Source: Verrucomicrobiales bacterium
GTDB taxonomy: Bacteria > Verrucomicrobiota > Verrucomicrobiia > Verrucomicrobiales > DEV007
Length of the DNA stretch: 64,000 nt
Reading direction: 5' to 3'
NCBI GenBank assembly: GCA_016795505.1
Contig: JAEUHH010000074.1
Span: 1 to 64,000 of the forward strand
Position 1 is the first letter of the stretch; each line of letters opens with the position of its first letter. The notes beneath the pieces were generated by a model. The model made no database searches and had not been told where the DNA came from. It was given only the letters and a program-made list of their open reading frames with translations. Below, in pieces: positions 37,133-45,923 of the stretch. The position numbers were made by a program, and so were the translations under genes.

Positions 37133-38887
37133 ATGCAAAAGACGGCCCACTTCCGCGTCGATCCGAAACTCGCCCACGTCCTCGGCGAGAACTACACATC
37201 GAGCGAGAAGGCGCTCAAGGAACTAATCGACAATGCCTGGGATGCGGAAGCCACAGAGGTGCATGTCACCGTTCCGAACATCCTCACCGACGCCCCCATC
37301 ATCGTGCAGGACAACGGCAGCGGAATGAAGACCGCCGAGGTCGAAGCCGAATACCTCAACATCGCCAGCCCACGCTTCAGCCGCAAAGGCGACCGCACAC
37401 CTAACCTCAACCGCACTGTTAAAGGCCGGAAAGGCATCGGCAAATTCGCCGGACTCATCCTCGCAAGCGAGATGGAACTCGTAACCCGAGCCGCTGGAAA
37501 GCGCACCAGTGTCCTCATATCTAAGACCGTACTGATGGGTGCTATCGGCGATCTCGAAAAGGTGCCCCTCCCTCTCGATGTCTCTGATTCCGATCCACTG
37601 GACGCCAAGGGTACAACCATTTCCCTGCGGAACCTCAATCCCAAGCTCTCCCACATTCAGCCCGACAAGCTCAAGGAACTCCTCGCCCTCGATTACGGCC
37701 GCGAGCGATCTTTCGTGATCTTCGTCAATGGCGAGCGCGTCTTCCACCACGACATTCAAGGCGAGAAGTTTCAGACCGAGATCACACTTCCCAACGGCCA
37801 GACCGCCAGCGTCTCCTACACCATCGCCGACAAACCCCTGCCAGGCAAAAAATCAGGACTCAACGTCCGTGTCGGCGGCAAGAGCATCGGCAAGCCCCAC
37901 CTCTTCGGACTCGAAACCGACGACGCCCTCTCCGACCGACTACGCCGCCGCATCGTCGGAGAAATCAACCTCCCTGCAGACTCCCTCGAACTCACCGCCG
38001 CTGGAGGCGATGTCATCGAGAGCGACAAAGGCTTCGAGATGCTCATGCAGGCCATGCCCGCCGAGCTAAAGCAGAATCTCGAAGCCACCCACACGAACGA
38101 GTTCAACCTCGCTAAAGCACGCCTAAGCAAGCAGACGAAACAGCGGCTGGAAAGCGTGCCCGAGCACCGCCGCACCATCGCCGAGGAGCGAATCACCCGC
38201 CTAATGCAGCGGTCCTTTCAGGAAGGCGAAAAACTGGAGCGCATTGAAGCCCTTGTCGCTCTCGTGCTCGATGCTTTGGAGATCGATGAATACTGGACCG
38301 TCTGCCAGCACGTCCATGACGCCGAAAAAGTCGACGTCTTCCACTTCGCTACCGCCCTCGAAGAATTCGGACTCTGCGACCTCGCCTTCATGGGCACCCA
38401 AGCCAAGCGCCGCTTGGAGTTTCTTGATGGATTAGACCGCCTCGCCGCCGACCCTAAAACAAGTGAGGCTCAAATGCACAAAGCACTTGCTACAAACCTT
38501 TGGGTCTTCGGCCCCGAATACAGCCTCATGGCCAGCAACCGCCAACTTCGCACCATCATCGAAGACTACACCGGCCCCGACGCCACCGACCGCCCCGACC
38601 TCTTCCTCGCAGGCAACGTCCTCAGGCAACACCTACTCGTCGAGTTCAAGAAACCCACGGTAACTGTCGGACGTGACGCCGAAGCCCAAGCCAAAAAGTA
38701 TGCAGACACCCTCTCGGGCAAACTTGGAATGTCCCTTGAAATCCTCATCATCGGCGGAGAGGTTGACGCCAAGCTCGTTGACGAATACACCGGCAAGAAA
38801 ACTAAATTCACCAGCTACCGAGCCGTCATCGCCAGTGCGAAGACTCAGTTGGAATGGCTTATTGCGGAACTCATTACGAAAGACTGA
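37133..38887 (+). CDS. GHKL (MORC-like) ATPase fused to a restriction-type nuclease domain
   Basis: A 584-aa protein. The N-terminal GHKL ATPase has E30-x2-D33-N34-x2-D37 (motif I), D60-N-G-S-G-M (motif II) and G98-R-K-G-I-G-K-F (motif III). A helical middle region follows. The C-terminus contains a plausible PD-(D/E)xK nuclease signature: D489 in DRPDLFLAG, then E504-F-K506 in LLVEFKKPT, with a later AEAQAKKYAD. The combination suggests a nucleic-acid-acting defence-type protein resembling prokaryotic MORC and Shedu (DUF4263) architectures. It stands alone, 121 bp after the SNF2 gene. Base composition is lower in GC than neighbouring genes. The nuclease call is motif-based only. Confidence 0.7.
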   Translation: MQKTAHFRVDPKLAHVLGENYTSSEKALKELIDNAWDAEATEVHVTVPNILTDAPIIVQDNGSGMKTAEVEAEYLNIASPRFSRKGDRTPNLNRTVKGRKGIGKFAGLILASEMELVTRAAGKRTSVLISKTVLMGAIGDLEKVPLPLDVSDSDPLDAKGTTISLRNLNPKLSHIQPDKLKELLALDYGRERSFVIFVNGERVFHHDIQGEKFQTEITLPNGQTASVSYTIADKPLPGKKSGLNVRVGGKSIGKPHLFGLETDDALSDRLRRRIVGEINLPADSLELTAAGGDVIESDKGFEMLMQAMPAELKQNLEATHTNEFNLAKARLSKQTKQRLESVPEHRRTIAEERITRLMQRSFQEGEKLERIEALVALVLDALEIDEYWTVCQHVHDAEKVDVFHFATALEEFGLCDLAFMGTQAKRRLEFLDGLDRLAADPKTSEAQMHKALATNLWVFGPEYSLMASNRQLRTIIEDYTGPDATDRPDLFLAGNVLRQHLLVEFKKPTVTVGRDAEAQAKKYADTLSGKLGMSLEILIIGGEVDAKLVDEYTGKKTKFTSYRAVIASAKTQLEWLIAELITKD

Positions 38888-39015
38888 ATCCAGATGGCAA
38901 CCACACCTCTCCGACAACAAAACCTACTCCTTCCGGCCCCGCCTATTTCGAACTTCTCGATAAAGTGAACCTTTCAGCCTGAAGCCTGCTAACAAACCCT
39001 TCACCCCCCATTGGC

Positions 39016-40827
39016 ATGACCGCAATCGAACCAACACTCGCGCTTCGTCTTGAAGAAATTGAAAAACGGCTTGGCTCCTATCGAACCCAGTGCTGGCGGT
39101 CTGCATGGGTGGTCACAGCAGTATTCTTGATCGTCCTTGCGCTGATTATTGCAGGAGCGCTCTTCTTCATACCTGCCTCAATGATCGCAACAGCACAGTC
39201 TCAACTACAGCCGCTGGCAGCCACAGCCCAGACGACTTCGAACGCGACAGTCGGAGGAGAGGGAGATTTTATCAAAGTGGTCATTCCGTTGCTTGCAGTC
39301 GCTTTCGGCTTTGCCGTTGGCTTTCTGGGTCTAAAGCGACTTGAACAATTTGACTCTGAGATCAATGGGCTGCGTTCATCATTGCAGAATCAACTGCTGG
39401 AGGAAAGACGTCTAGCTGCAACAGATCGTGACAGGCTCGTAAAGACAACCGAAGATCGTTTTGCCGATGCACGAAGGAGTCAGTCGGAGGCGCTGGAACG
39501 AATCGAGAAACGTCAATCTGAGCTGAAGTTGGAAATGGAAAGAGCAGCGGCACAGTCTCTGAATGAAATTAAGGAAGAACGTAGCAGTGCAAAGATTGAC
39601 CGGAACTCCATCCGTCAAGAAATGCTCGATGAGCTTACTAGAAAAGCGGAGGAGGTTGCCTCCAGCGCCCGGTCATCTGTTGGTCAACTTGTCGGTAATG
39701 AGCTCGAACCGTTGCTCAGTGAGGCGTCCAAAGATGTGGAAAAAAAGACAGAGGCTGCAAACTTGCTGCTGCAGGAGATAAATCTGAAACTGCAACAGTT
39801 TGGCTGGTTGAAGCAGCACGTTGGGAGTCTTGATTCATTCGTGGCTATCACCTCAGCAGGCGTTGCTCACAAAAAAGCATTGGAGCTATTTCAGGCCAAA
39901 CAGATTGATGCTGCCGTCAAACTTGCCAAGTTAGTTATCGAGAGCAAATGCGGCGGATCGGAAGCAGACTTTCATAATCTCGGTTTGGAGTTTGCAAGGA
40001 ATGACTATCACGATCACGCGACGGAGATTGTTAAGGTCGGACTGTTATTCTTCCCTTCCAACATCGATCTCATCGCCGATGGCATTAAATACGCCACCTG
40101 CAGTGGACAAATGAATATTGCCGAAGAGCTAGCTCAAGAGCTGCTTTCAATCGATAGCGTAAAATGGAATTGGCGATCCTATGTTTTTCTCGCTGATTAT
40201 TATAAAGCGCGGGGGGATGATGAGAAATCCCTAGAGGTTTATGAGCAATTTCGTTCCAGTTCGCTATCAACTTCTGATGAGCGAGGCTACTCCGAATCAG
40301 TTGAGTTTTTTGAGAGGCTCGGTGACCTTGCCAAAGCTGAGCAATTTGCGTTGGAGGGATTGCAAAAGTGTGTTCAGGCCCCCCAATGCGCATTCCATCT
40401 GGCTAAACTGAAATTGGAACAAGGAAAGTGCACAGATGCCGTGCGCTTTGCATCCATTGCATTGAGCCAGAACATTGCTGATCAACCAACAGTCAACATG
40501 TCGTCAATCATCTGGTATCGTGGAGCTGCGCGAGTTAAGTATTGCCTTCAATTGGCTTCTATGGAAGTCATTGATGTTCCCAGACTGGAACGAGAAGCTA
40601 TTTTGGCAGCCAAAGACCTTAGCCTCAGTGTAGCAATGCCTCGAATAGTCAGGCAACATGAACAAGAAGCCGCAGTTCAGATGCAATTACTCCGCCAAGC
40701 ATTGGCACAGGTCGGCTCAGATCAAGTTGGCAACCCTATATTTCAAGATCTGAAGGATAAGCAAGCTGCCTTGATGACAGCGATAGCTCAAATGATGAAA
40801 GCGCGCGAGCAGGCGTCGGAGGAATAG
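39016..40827 (+). CDS. Membrane-anchored coiled-coil/TPR-like protein
   Basis: A 603-aa protein. Two membrane helices lie at about residues 28-52 and 88-110 with a periplasmic loop between. A long coiled coil covers about 115-260 (many Glu/Arg heptads). A helical-repeat, TPR-like region runs from about 280 to 520, with NLGLEFARNDY and ADYYKARGDDEKSLEVY repeats. I know no function. It has noticeably lower GC and more A-rich codons than the flanking genes, suggesting recent acquisition. It lies 128 bp downstream of the GHKL-nuclease gene in the same orientation, a possible partner. Confidence 0.65.
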   Translation: MTAIEPTLALRLEEIEKRLGSYRTQCWRSAWVVTAVFLIVLALIIAGALFFIPASMIATAQSQLQPLAATAQTTSNATVGGEGDFIKVVIPLLAVAFGFAVGFLGLKRLEQFDSEINGLRSSLQNQLLEERRLAATDRDRLVKTTEDRFADARRSQSEALERIEKRQSELKLEMERAAAQSLNEIKEERSSAKIDRNSIRQEMLDELTRKAEEVASSARSSVGQLVGNELEPLLSEASKDVEKKTEAANLLLQEINLKLQQFGWLKQHVGSLDSFVAITSAGVAHKKALELFQAKQIDAAVKLAKLVIESKCGGSEADFHNLGLEFARNDYHDHATEIVKVGLLFFPSNIDLIADGIKYATCSGQMNIAEELAQELLSIDSVKWNWRSYVFLADYYKARGDDEKSLEVYEQFRSSSLSTSDERGYSESVEFFERLGDLAKAEQFALEGLQKCVQAPQCAFHLAKLKLEQGKCTDAVRFASIALSQNIADQPTVNMSSIIWYRGAARVKYCLQLASMEVIDVPRLEREAILAAKDLSLSVAMPRIVRQHEQEAAVQMQLLRQALAQVGSDQVGNPIFQDLKDKQAALMTAIAQMMKAREQASEE

Positions 40828-40845
40828 CCGCACCCATTTTCGGGC

Positions 40846-41452
40846 AATGATTATTCTCAGCGACACCACCAAAGTCGAGTCTGACGAGATCTCGGCGATG
40901 GGCGGTGACGGAGATGGGTTCGGCGGGGTAGCTGAGGGTGGCGACGATGCGCTCTTCCTCGGGGGTGAAGCGGGCGAGGAGGTCGCCGAAGATGAACTCG
41001 AGGGGATTGTTGCCCTGCGGGCAACTGCGGAGGTGGGCGAGGGCGTCGGCGATGGTGGTGCAGTAGCCGCTGCCGACCTGCCAGGCGGTCCAGGTGAGGA
41101 GCAGGGTGTTGCCGCCGGTCTCAGAGATGAGACGGAGGCGGTCGGGCTCGGGGGCGGCGTCGAGGGCGGGGTTTTGTCGTGGGCGATGCCGGCGAGGGTC
41201 TGGAGGGCGGCGGTTTGGTCGAACTGCTGGAGTTTGAGCCGTCTGCCGGTGGCGATGACGAGGGGGCGGCTGGTGAGGAGGGCTTTGCAGGTGCGCGGGA
41301 GGTGGCCGAGGAAGGCGAAGAGGCTGCGCTGGTCGGCGTCGTTGGCGATCTGATTGGCGGACAGGACAACGATCTCGTCGCAGAAGACGGGGAAGGCAGA
41401 GGAATGGGTGGCAGGGGCATGGCTGAATCCCTTTCCGGCATTCCATTGCCAA
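40846..41452 (-). pseudogene. Frameshifted remnant of a STAND/NB-ARC NTPase
   Basis: Two overlapping minus-strand frames together read as one protein. The first carries IVVLSANQIANDADQRSLFAFLGH and KALLTSRPLVIATGRRLKL, resembling the Walker B to sensor-1 stretch of STAND NTPases. The second continues as RLISETGGNTLLLTWTAWQ, LEFIFGDLLARFTPEEERIV and ATLSYPAEPISV, the winged-helix part. The frame changes near 41170. The P-loop part upstream and any effector are missing, so this is a truncated, frameshifted relic. Long Ser/Pro-rich stretches in the shadow frames are artefacts. Confidence 0.6.
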
Positions 41453-41569
41453 CCATTCCCTTGCCTTCTTTCGCTAATCACTCATTTTAAGATGCTTATG
41501 AGCCTTGTGCGTAGAGTTCAAAACCAAACGACACCGTCCTTTTGCTGAATTGGCAGCCCCTTGAGTCTG

Positions 41570-41840
41570 GTATTCGGACCTTCAGGGGTGGCGATACCCA
41601 CCTCCAGGCTCTAGCATCGCACCCTCGGAGGTGCCGATACCCTGCCCCAAGGCTCTGGCAACAGACCCCCAGGGGTGGCGATATCCGCCTCCAGGCTCTG
41701 GTATCGGACCCTCGGGGGTGGAGATACCCTGCTCCAAGGCTCTGGCATCGGTGCCTCAGGGGTGGTGATATCCGCCTCCAGGCTCTGGTATCGAGGCCTT
41801 GAGGGTGACGATACCCGACTCTGGGCTCTGGCACTGTGGC
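41570..41840. repeat. Hairpin array of about 43-bp period
   Basis: GGCTCTGG/GGCTCTAG cores start at 41607, 41651, 41694, 41738, 41781 and 41824, 43-44 bp apart. Between them runs a half-unit resembling the reverse complement (GGTGGCGATACCC), so each repeat can fold as GGTATC-n-GATACC. It lies between the STAND remnant and the ArsR-like gene. No coding sense is supported. Confidence 0.85.
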
Positions 41841-41898
41841 GTGACCAGCCGTGAGGGGGCGATTGCATTTTGAAAGGCCTTTTGACAGGATAGTCGCC

Positions 41899-42414
41899 AT
41901 GGACTCCGTCTCCGATTCCGCCGCCCTGCCCCAACCCGTCCCGGCCGAGGACCTCCCGGTGATGGTGGCCTCTACTCCACCCACGCCGTCTCCCACGACG
42001 ACAACGACGCCCGTTTCACCTTCGACGGCGCCCCTGGATTCTTCATCTTCACCTCTCCCGCCTGCGTCTTCGTCGACAGGGCCCGGTCCGACTCCGCCGA
42101 AGCCTCTGGCGGCACCGGAGGTGCTGGTGCGGGTGATCGGCGAACCGATGCGGTGGAAGATCCTGCGCGAACTGGCGGATGGCAGTCGCCCCGCGGTGAT
42201 GGATCTGGCGAAGCGCCTCGGCTGTCATCCGGACCAGATGGGCCGCCATCTGCGGCGCCTGAGCCGGGCGGGACTGATTCGGCGGATCAAGGTGGAGGAC
42301 GGCGACGGGCGCAGCCGCTATTACCAAATCCATCCGGCCTATCGCCGGACGCTGCCGGATGGCCGGCGGGAACTCGATTACGGGGTCGTCGCGTTGCGAT
42401 TTGAACCGAAATGA
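41899..42414 (+). CDS. ArsR-like winged-helix transcription regulator
   Basis: A 171-aa protein. A disordered Thr/Pro/Ser-rich N-terminal third (about residues 15-70) is followed by a winged helix: EVLVRVIGEPMRWKILRELA, MDLAKRLGCHPDQMGRHLRRL (recognition helices), LIRRIKVEDGDGRSRYYQ (wing). This resembles ArsR-family regulators, which usually bind DNA as dimers; no metal-binding Cys is present. I chose the ATG at 41899; an upstream in-frame GTG at 41851 is less likely. The low-complexity linker is unusual for the family. Confidence 0.75.
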   Translation: MDSVSDSAALPQPVPAEDLPVMVASTPPTPSPTTTTTPVSPSTAPLDSSSSPLPPASSSTGPGPTPPKPLAAPEVLVRVIGEPMRWKILRELADGSRPAVMDLAKRLGCHPDQMGRHLRRLSRAGLIRRIKVEDGDGRSRYYQIHPAYRRTLPDGRRELDYGVVALRFEPK

Positions 42415-42504
42415 GCGGGAAACGGCCGGGATGATCCAAACGGGTTTCCCACGTTCATACCTGCCCCCTGCCAATCGAAACAGGCCCCAGCCGCTCAGCC
42501 CCCC

Positions 42505-44652
42505 TCACCTCCCGGGCCCCACGACCGACACGTCCACCGGCTCGATCCCCAGCGCGGCGGCGGGCGAGTCTGGGGGGAAGGTGAAATCGTTGCCCTTGGG
42601 ATCACGCAGCCGGGGATCGGCGAAGCGGCTCTCCCGCTCGATGCCGCGGGCGCGCTGGGTGGCGAAGAAGGCATCGGCCCAGGCGGGATTGCCGGGATTC
42701 CAGTAAAGATTGCGGTCCGCCTCACAGGTGGACAACATGGTGGGCTCCATGAGGCGCCCCTGCTTGTTCCACGGACGGTCATACTCGAACAGGATGGGAT
42801 AGCGCGGCTCCATGCTGACCAGCACATTGTGCCTCACCACCGATCCGGTCACGGGCTCGCCGGAGAGGACGAAGAAGCCCCGCTGGTGCGTGGTGCGGTC
42901 GCCCGCCGCGGTGCGGGACCGGAGGGCAAAGATCACGTTGTTCGTCACGTCACAACGCCCTTTCCAGAGGATGCCCTCGCCATTGACGCGGGCGATGACA
43001 TTATGGCTGATGGACACCTCGTGCTGGTCGTCATCGCAGCGGATGGCGGCATTCATGTTCGCCCCGGCGATGTCGTGGATGAAATTGCGATGCACCCGGT
43101 TGCCGGCGCCGGTGCCGGAGACATAGATCGCATTGCCGTCGGCCAGCGTCTCCATGACGTGGTGAATGTCGTTCCACGCGACTTCGTTATGACGCCCGTG
43201 CATCAGCTCCTCCCGGTCGTGCCAGGTGCGACCGCGGGTCTCGAGATGGTAGCTGACCTCCTCCCAGCGCGCCGTGAGGCTGCTTTCCTTGTCGCCGCTC
43301 ACGCTGAGCTGGGTGCGGCCGCTGACGACGATGCCGCTGTAGGGGGTGTGATGAATGCGGTTGTGGATGATCCGGTTGTGTCCGCTCTGCCACGCGAAGA
43401 TGCCCGGCGAATGCCACCAGACACGACCGATCCGGCGAATGAGATTGTGGGAGATCTCGTTGCCGCGGTTCACATCCTTGTAGCCCATCCCGTAGCCTGC
43501 GAGCAACACACCGACCCCGCCCAGGTCGGCGAACTCGCTGCGCGTCACGACGTTGTCCCTCGCATGCAAATCGAGCCGCACCCCGGCGGCGCCCGATTGC
43601 AAAAAGCGGCACTGCTCAATCCGGCACCCTTCAGCAAAGCGCAGTCGCACCATCGCGGTGGGCCGGTCGTACATCTCCCAGTCGTGCTGGAGTCCCCACC
43701 CGGTCTTGTCGGCCTCCCATCCGTAGGCATTGGCTTCGGTGAAAATGAGATGGCGCAGTGAGACGCCCTTCACCGGCCGGTCCTCGAGGTCGGATGGATC
43801 GGCCTCGCCCTCGATGCGCAGCAATTCCGTCAGACGCGGCACAGCCACACGGGCGCCCGGCTCGCCGCCATCGGGCATCCAGACAAAGATCGAGCCGAAA
43901 GCCGGATCGTATCGCCACTCGCCCGGTTCATCGAGCGCGGCGGCCGTATTCTCGATCCACAGGCTGCCGTCGGGAAAGTGACCGAAAGCCGGCGGCGTCA
44001 TCGGATACAGACCGGGCACCGCTGACCAGACGAGGCCGTGTTCGCGGTCCAGCCGGCTGACGGGCAGCAAATACTGCGTCCAGGGAAAGCGCGGGATCAC
44101 CCGCAGCTCCGCTCCGACGGGATCGCCGATCAGGGACACGGCCTCCCCCGGCAGGTAAACGTGCCGTCCGTCGATGGCGCGGCGAAAGGCGTAGGGCATC
44201 GACTCCGGCGGCGTGGCCCGGGGAACAAAGCCACGACTGCGGGCCCGGACGAGCATTTTTCCGTCGGCAAAGAGCGCCCGGGGCACCGGCCAGCCGGCCG
44301 GCAGGCGCGCCTGCCAGATGGGGCGGCTCTCGCCCGCGGGGCGCGACCAGGCATCCCGATCCAACAGGGTTGCTCCGCTGATCCAACAGGGTTGCATCGG
44401 ATCGGCCGACTCGATGACGAGCCCGCCATCCGCCCGGCTGATCACGATGGTCTGGCTGAGCCGGATCGTGCCGGGCGGCAGCAACACGCGATCCGGTCCG
44501 GGCGAGGAACGGGCGCTGGCGAGGGCGGCCAGCAGCGACGGCTCATCCGCGGCAGCGACGGCGATGTCGGCGGCGCGGACCGTGGCCACCCAGCCGCCGA
44601 GCATGAAGCCCAGCAGGACGGGCAGACCGGCGGCCGGCGCGCGGCGCTTCAT
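42505..44652 (-). CDS. Exported right-handed parallel beta-helix protein
   Basis: A 715-aa exported protein with a signal peptide near residues 8-28 (VLLGFMLGGWVATVRA). The C-terminal two thirds are parallel beta-helix repeats (for example HNLIRRIG, HNRIIHNRIHH, HNVIARVNGEG), the fold of polysaccharide lyases and hydrolases. A specific enzyme family cannot be assigned. The ATG at 44652 overlaps the quinoprotein stop (ATGA), giving tight coupling. Codons near residue 85 (MQPCWISGATLL) are encoded by an ACCCTGT repeat. Confidence 0.82.
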   Translation of the reverse strand: MKRRAPAAGLPVLLGFMLGGWVATVRAADIAVAAADEPSLLAALASARSSPGPDRVLLPPGTIRLSQTIVISRADGGLVIESADPMQPCWISGATLLDRDAWSRPAGESRPIWQARLPAGWPVPRALFADGKMLVRARSRGFVPRATPPESMPYAFRRAIDGRHVYLPGEAVSLIGDPVGAELRVIPRFPWTQYLLPVSRLDREHGLVWSAVPGLYPMTPPAFGHFPDGSLWIENTAAALDEPGEWRYDPAFGSIFVWMPDGGEPGARVAVPRLTELLRIEGEADPSDLEDRPVKGVSLRHLIFTEANAYGWEADKTGWGLQHDWEMYDRPTAMVRLRFAEGCRIEQCRFLQSGAAGVRLDLHARDNVVTRSEFADLGGVGVLLAGYGMGYKDVNRGNEISHNLIRRIGRVWWHSPGIFAWQSGHNRIIHNRIHHTPYSGIVVSGRTQLSVSGDKESSLTARWEEVSYHLETRGRTWHDREELMHGRHNEVAWNDIHHVMETLADGNAIYVSGTGAGNRVHRNFIHDIAGANMNAAIRCDDDQHEVSISHNVIARVNGEGILWKGRCDVTNNVIFALRSRTAAGDRTTHQRGFFVLSGEPVTGSVVRHNVLVSMEPRYPILFEYDRPWNKQGRLMEPTMLSTCEADRNLYWNPGNPAWADAFFATQRARGIERESRFADPRLRDPKGNDFTFPPDSPAAALGIEPVDVSVVGPGR
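44358..44400. repeat. 22-bp-phased ACCCTGT repeat, locus E (inside coding sequence)
   Basis: ACAGGGT at 44364 and 44386, both preceded by GATCCA, exactly 22 bp apart. On the minus strand the element encodes MQPCWISGATLLD of the beta-helix protein. Confidence 0.78.
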
Positions 44653-45887
44653 TTGCCAATGCAGTAAACGGTGCGCTGCGACCGGGAAAACCACTGCCCC
44701 TGGATGGGGGCGAGGCTGGCGCGGAAGATTTCGTCATCCGCCGAGCCGAGGCTGTTGCGGGCGACGACCTCCAGGGTCTTGCCGGGCTTCACGACGATGA
44801 CCTCGCCGTTCTCCATCTGGAAATAGACCAGTCCCCCGGCCACCACCGGCGCGGCGGACGCGGGGGCATCCAGTCGCTCGGTAAAATGAATGGCGCCGGT
44901 CCCGGCATCGTAGGTGGTCAGGATGCCCGACATGCTGGACACCAGCAGATAGTCTCCCACCACGGCCGGCGAGGGCAGGTCGCGGCCGCCCTGCCGGCGG
45001 GCTTCCCAGACGCGGTGAGTCGCGCTCACGTCGCCGCTGCCGCCGGGCTTGACGACGTAGGTGTTGCCCGGCTTGCCGCAGACGACGTAGAGATTCCCCT
45101 GCGCCAGCACCGGCACCGGCTCGCCGCGGCCCGTGGGCGCCTTGCAGAACCAGAGATCCTTGCCGGTGGCGGGATCGTAGGCATTGACCCCGAATTCGCC
45201 ATTCAGCACCAGTTCCCGGCGTCCGGCGGCCTCGATCAGGATGGGGGTGGACCAGCCGCCTTTGGGTGAATCGGTGCGGGCGGTTGTCCAGACCGGCTCG
45301 CCCGTCTTTTTGTTCAGGGCGATGAGGTTGGACGGCCCCTCGGCATCACAATTCTGGTAAACCAGATCACCGTCGATGATGGGCGAGGCACCAACGCCCC
45401 AGTCACCGGGGAAGGAGCCAACCTCGCGGGACCAGAGTGCCTTCCCATCCATATCGAAGCAGTGAATGCCAGCCGGCCCAAAGAAGGCGACGACCCGCTC
45501 ACCATCCGTGGCGCAGGTGGCCGTGGCCCAACTGTTCATCTTGTGGGCGGCCTCGGGCGTGGCGCAGGCGACCGATTTTTCCCAGAGGATCGCGCCGGTC
45601 TTGCGGTCGAGGCAGTGCACCCAGCGGGTCTTGCCGCCGTCGGTGGCGCTGGTGACGAACAGTTTGTCGCCCCAGTTCACCACGGACGACTGTCCCTCGC
45701 CCTTCAGCTCGGTCTTCCACGCGATGGCGCCGGCGTCCCACTTCTGCGGCAGGGCGGTCTCCGTGGAGTTGCCCATGCCGTCGGGTCCGCGGAAACGGGG
45801 CCAGTTTTCCTCGGCAACAAGTCCGGCGGAGGTGGCGCCGGCGAGGGCGAGGATGACGGTGATGAGTCGGTGCGGACGGTGGGACAT
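44649..45887 (-). CDS. Exported PQQ-like beta-propeller protein
   Basis: A 412-aa protein with a signal peptide (to about residue 25). The opening NWPRFRGPDGMGN parallels the other quinoprotein in this window. Propeller blades carry DRKTGAILWEK, NKKTGEPVWTT and DPATGKDLWFCK. It is upstream of, and translationally coupled to, the beta-helix gene, so the two may act on one substrate; a catalytic cofactor is not demonstrable from sequence. A paralog of the gene at 12.5-13.8 kb in fold, but with low identity. Confidence 0.85.
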   Translation of the reverse strand: MSHRPHRLITVILALAGATSAGLVAEENWPRFRGPDGMGNSTETALPQKWDAGAIAWKTELKGEGQSSVVNWGDKLFVTSATDGGKTRWVHCLDRKTGAILWEKSVACATPEAAHKMNSWATATCATDGERVVAFFGPAGIHCFDMDGKALWSREVGSFPGDWGVGASPIIDGDLVYQNCDAEGPSNLIALNKKTGEPVWTTARTDSPKGGWSTPILIEAAGRRELVLNGEFGVNAYDPATGKDLWFCKAPTGRGEPVPVLAQGNLYVVCGKPGNTYVVKPGGSGDVSATHRVWEARRQGGRDLPSPAVVGDYLLVSSMSGILTTYDAGTGAIHFTERLDAPASAAPVVAGGLVYFQMENGEVIVVKPGKTLEVVARNSLGSADDEIFRASLAPIQGQWFSRSQRTVYCIGK

Positions 45888-45923
45888 GGCGGGGCGTTAT
45901 TTGAGGATTGTATCGTTCAGGTA

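Noticed and set aside
40717-41481. Ser/Pro/Thr-rich open frame over the STAND remnant as an intact gene
   Set aside because: The second half is low-complexity only because the reading frame slips; the neighbouring frame carries the conserved continuation.
42431-42470. AACGGGT ... ACCTGCC downstream of the ArsR-like gene as a repeat locus
   Set aside because: Resembles locus G in order but the boxes are mutated and the spacing is not exactly 22 bp.
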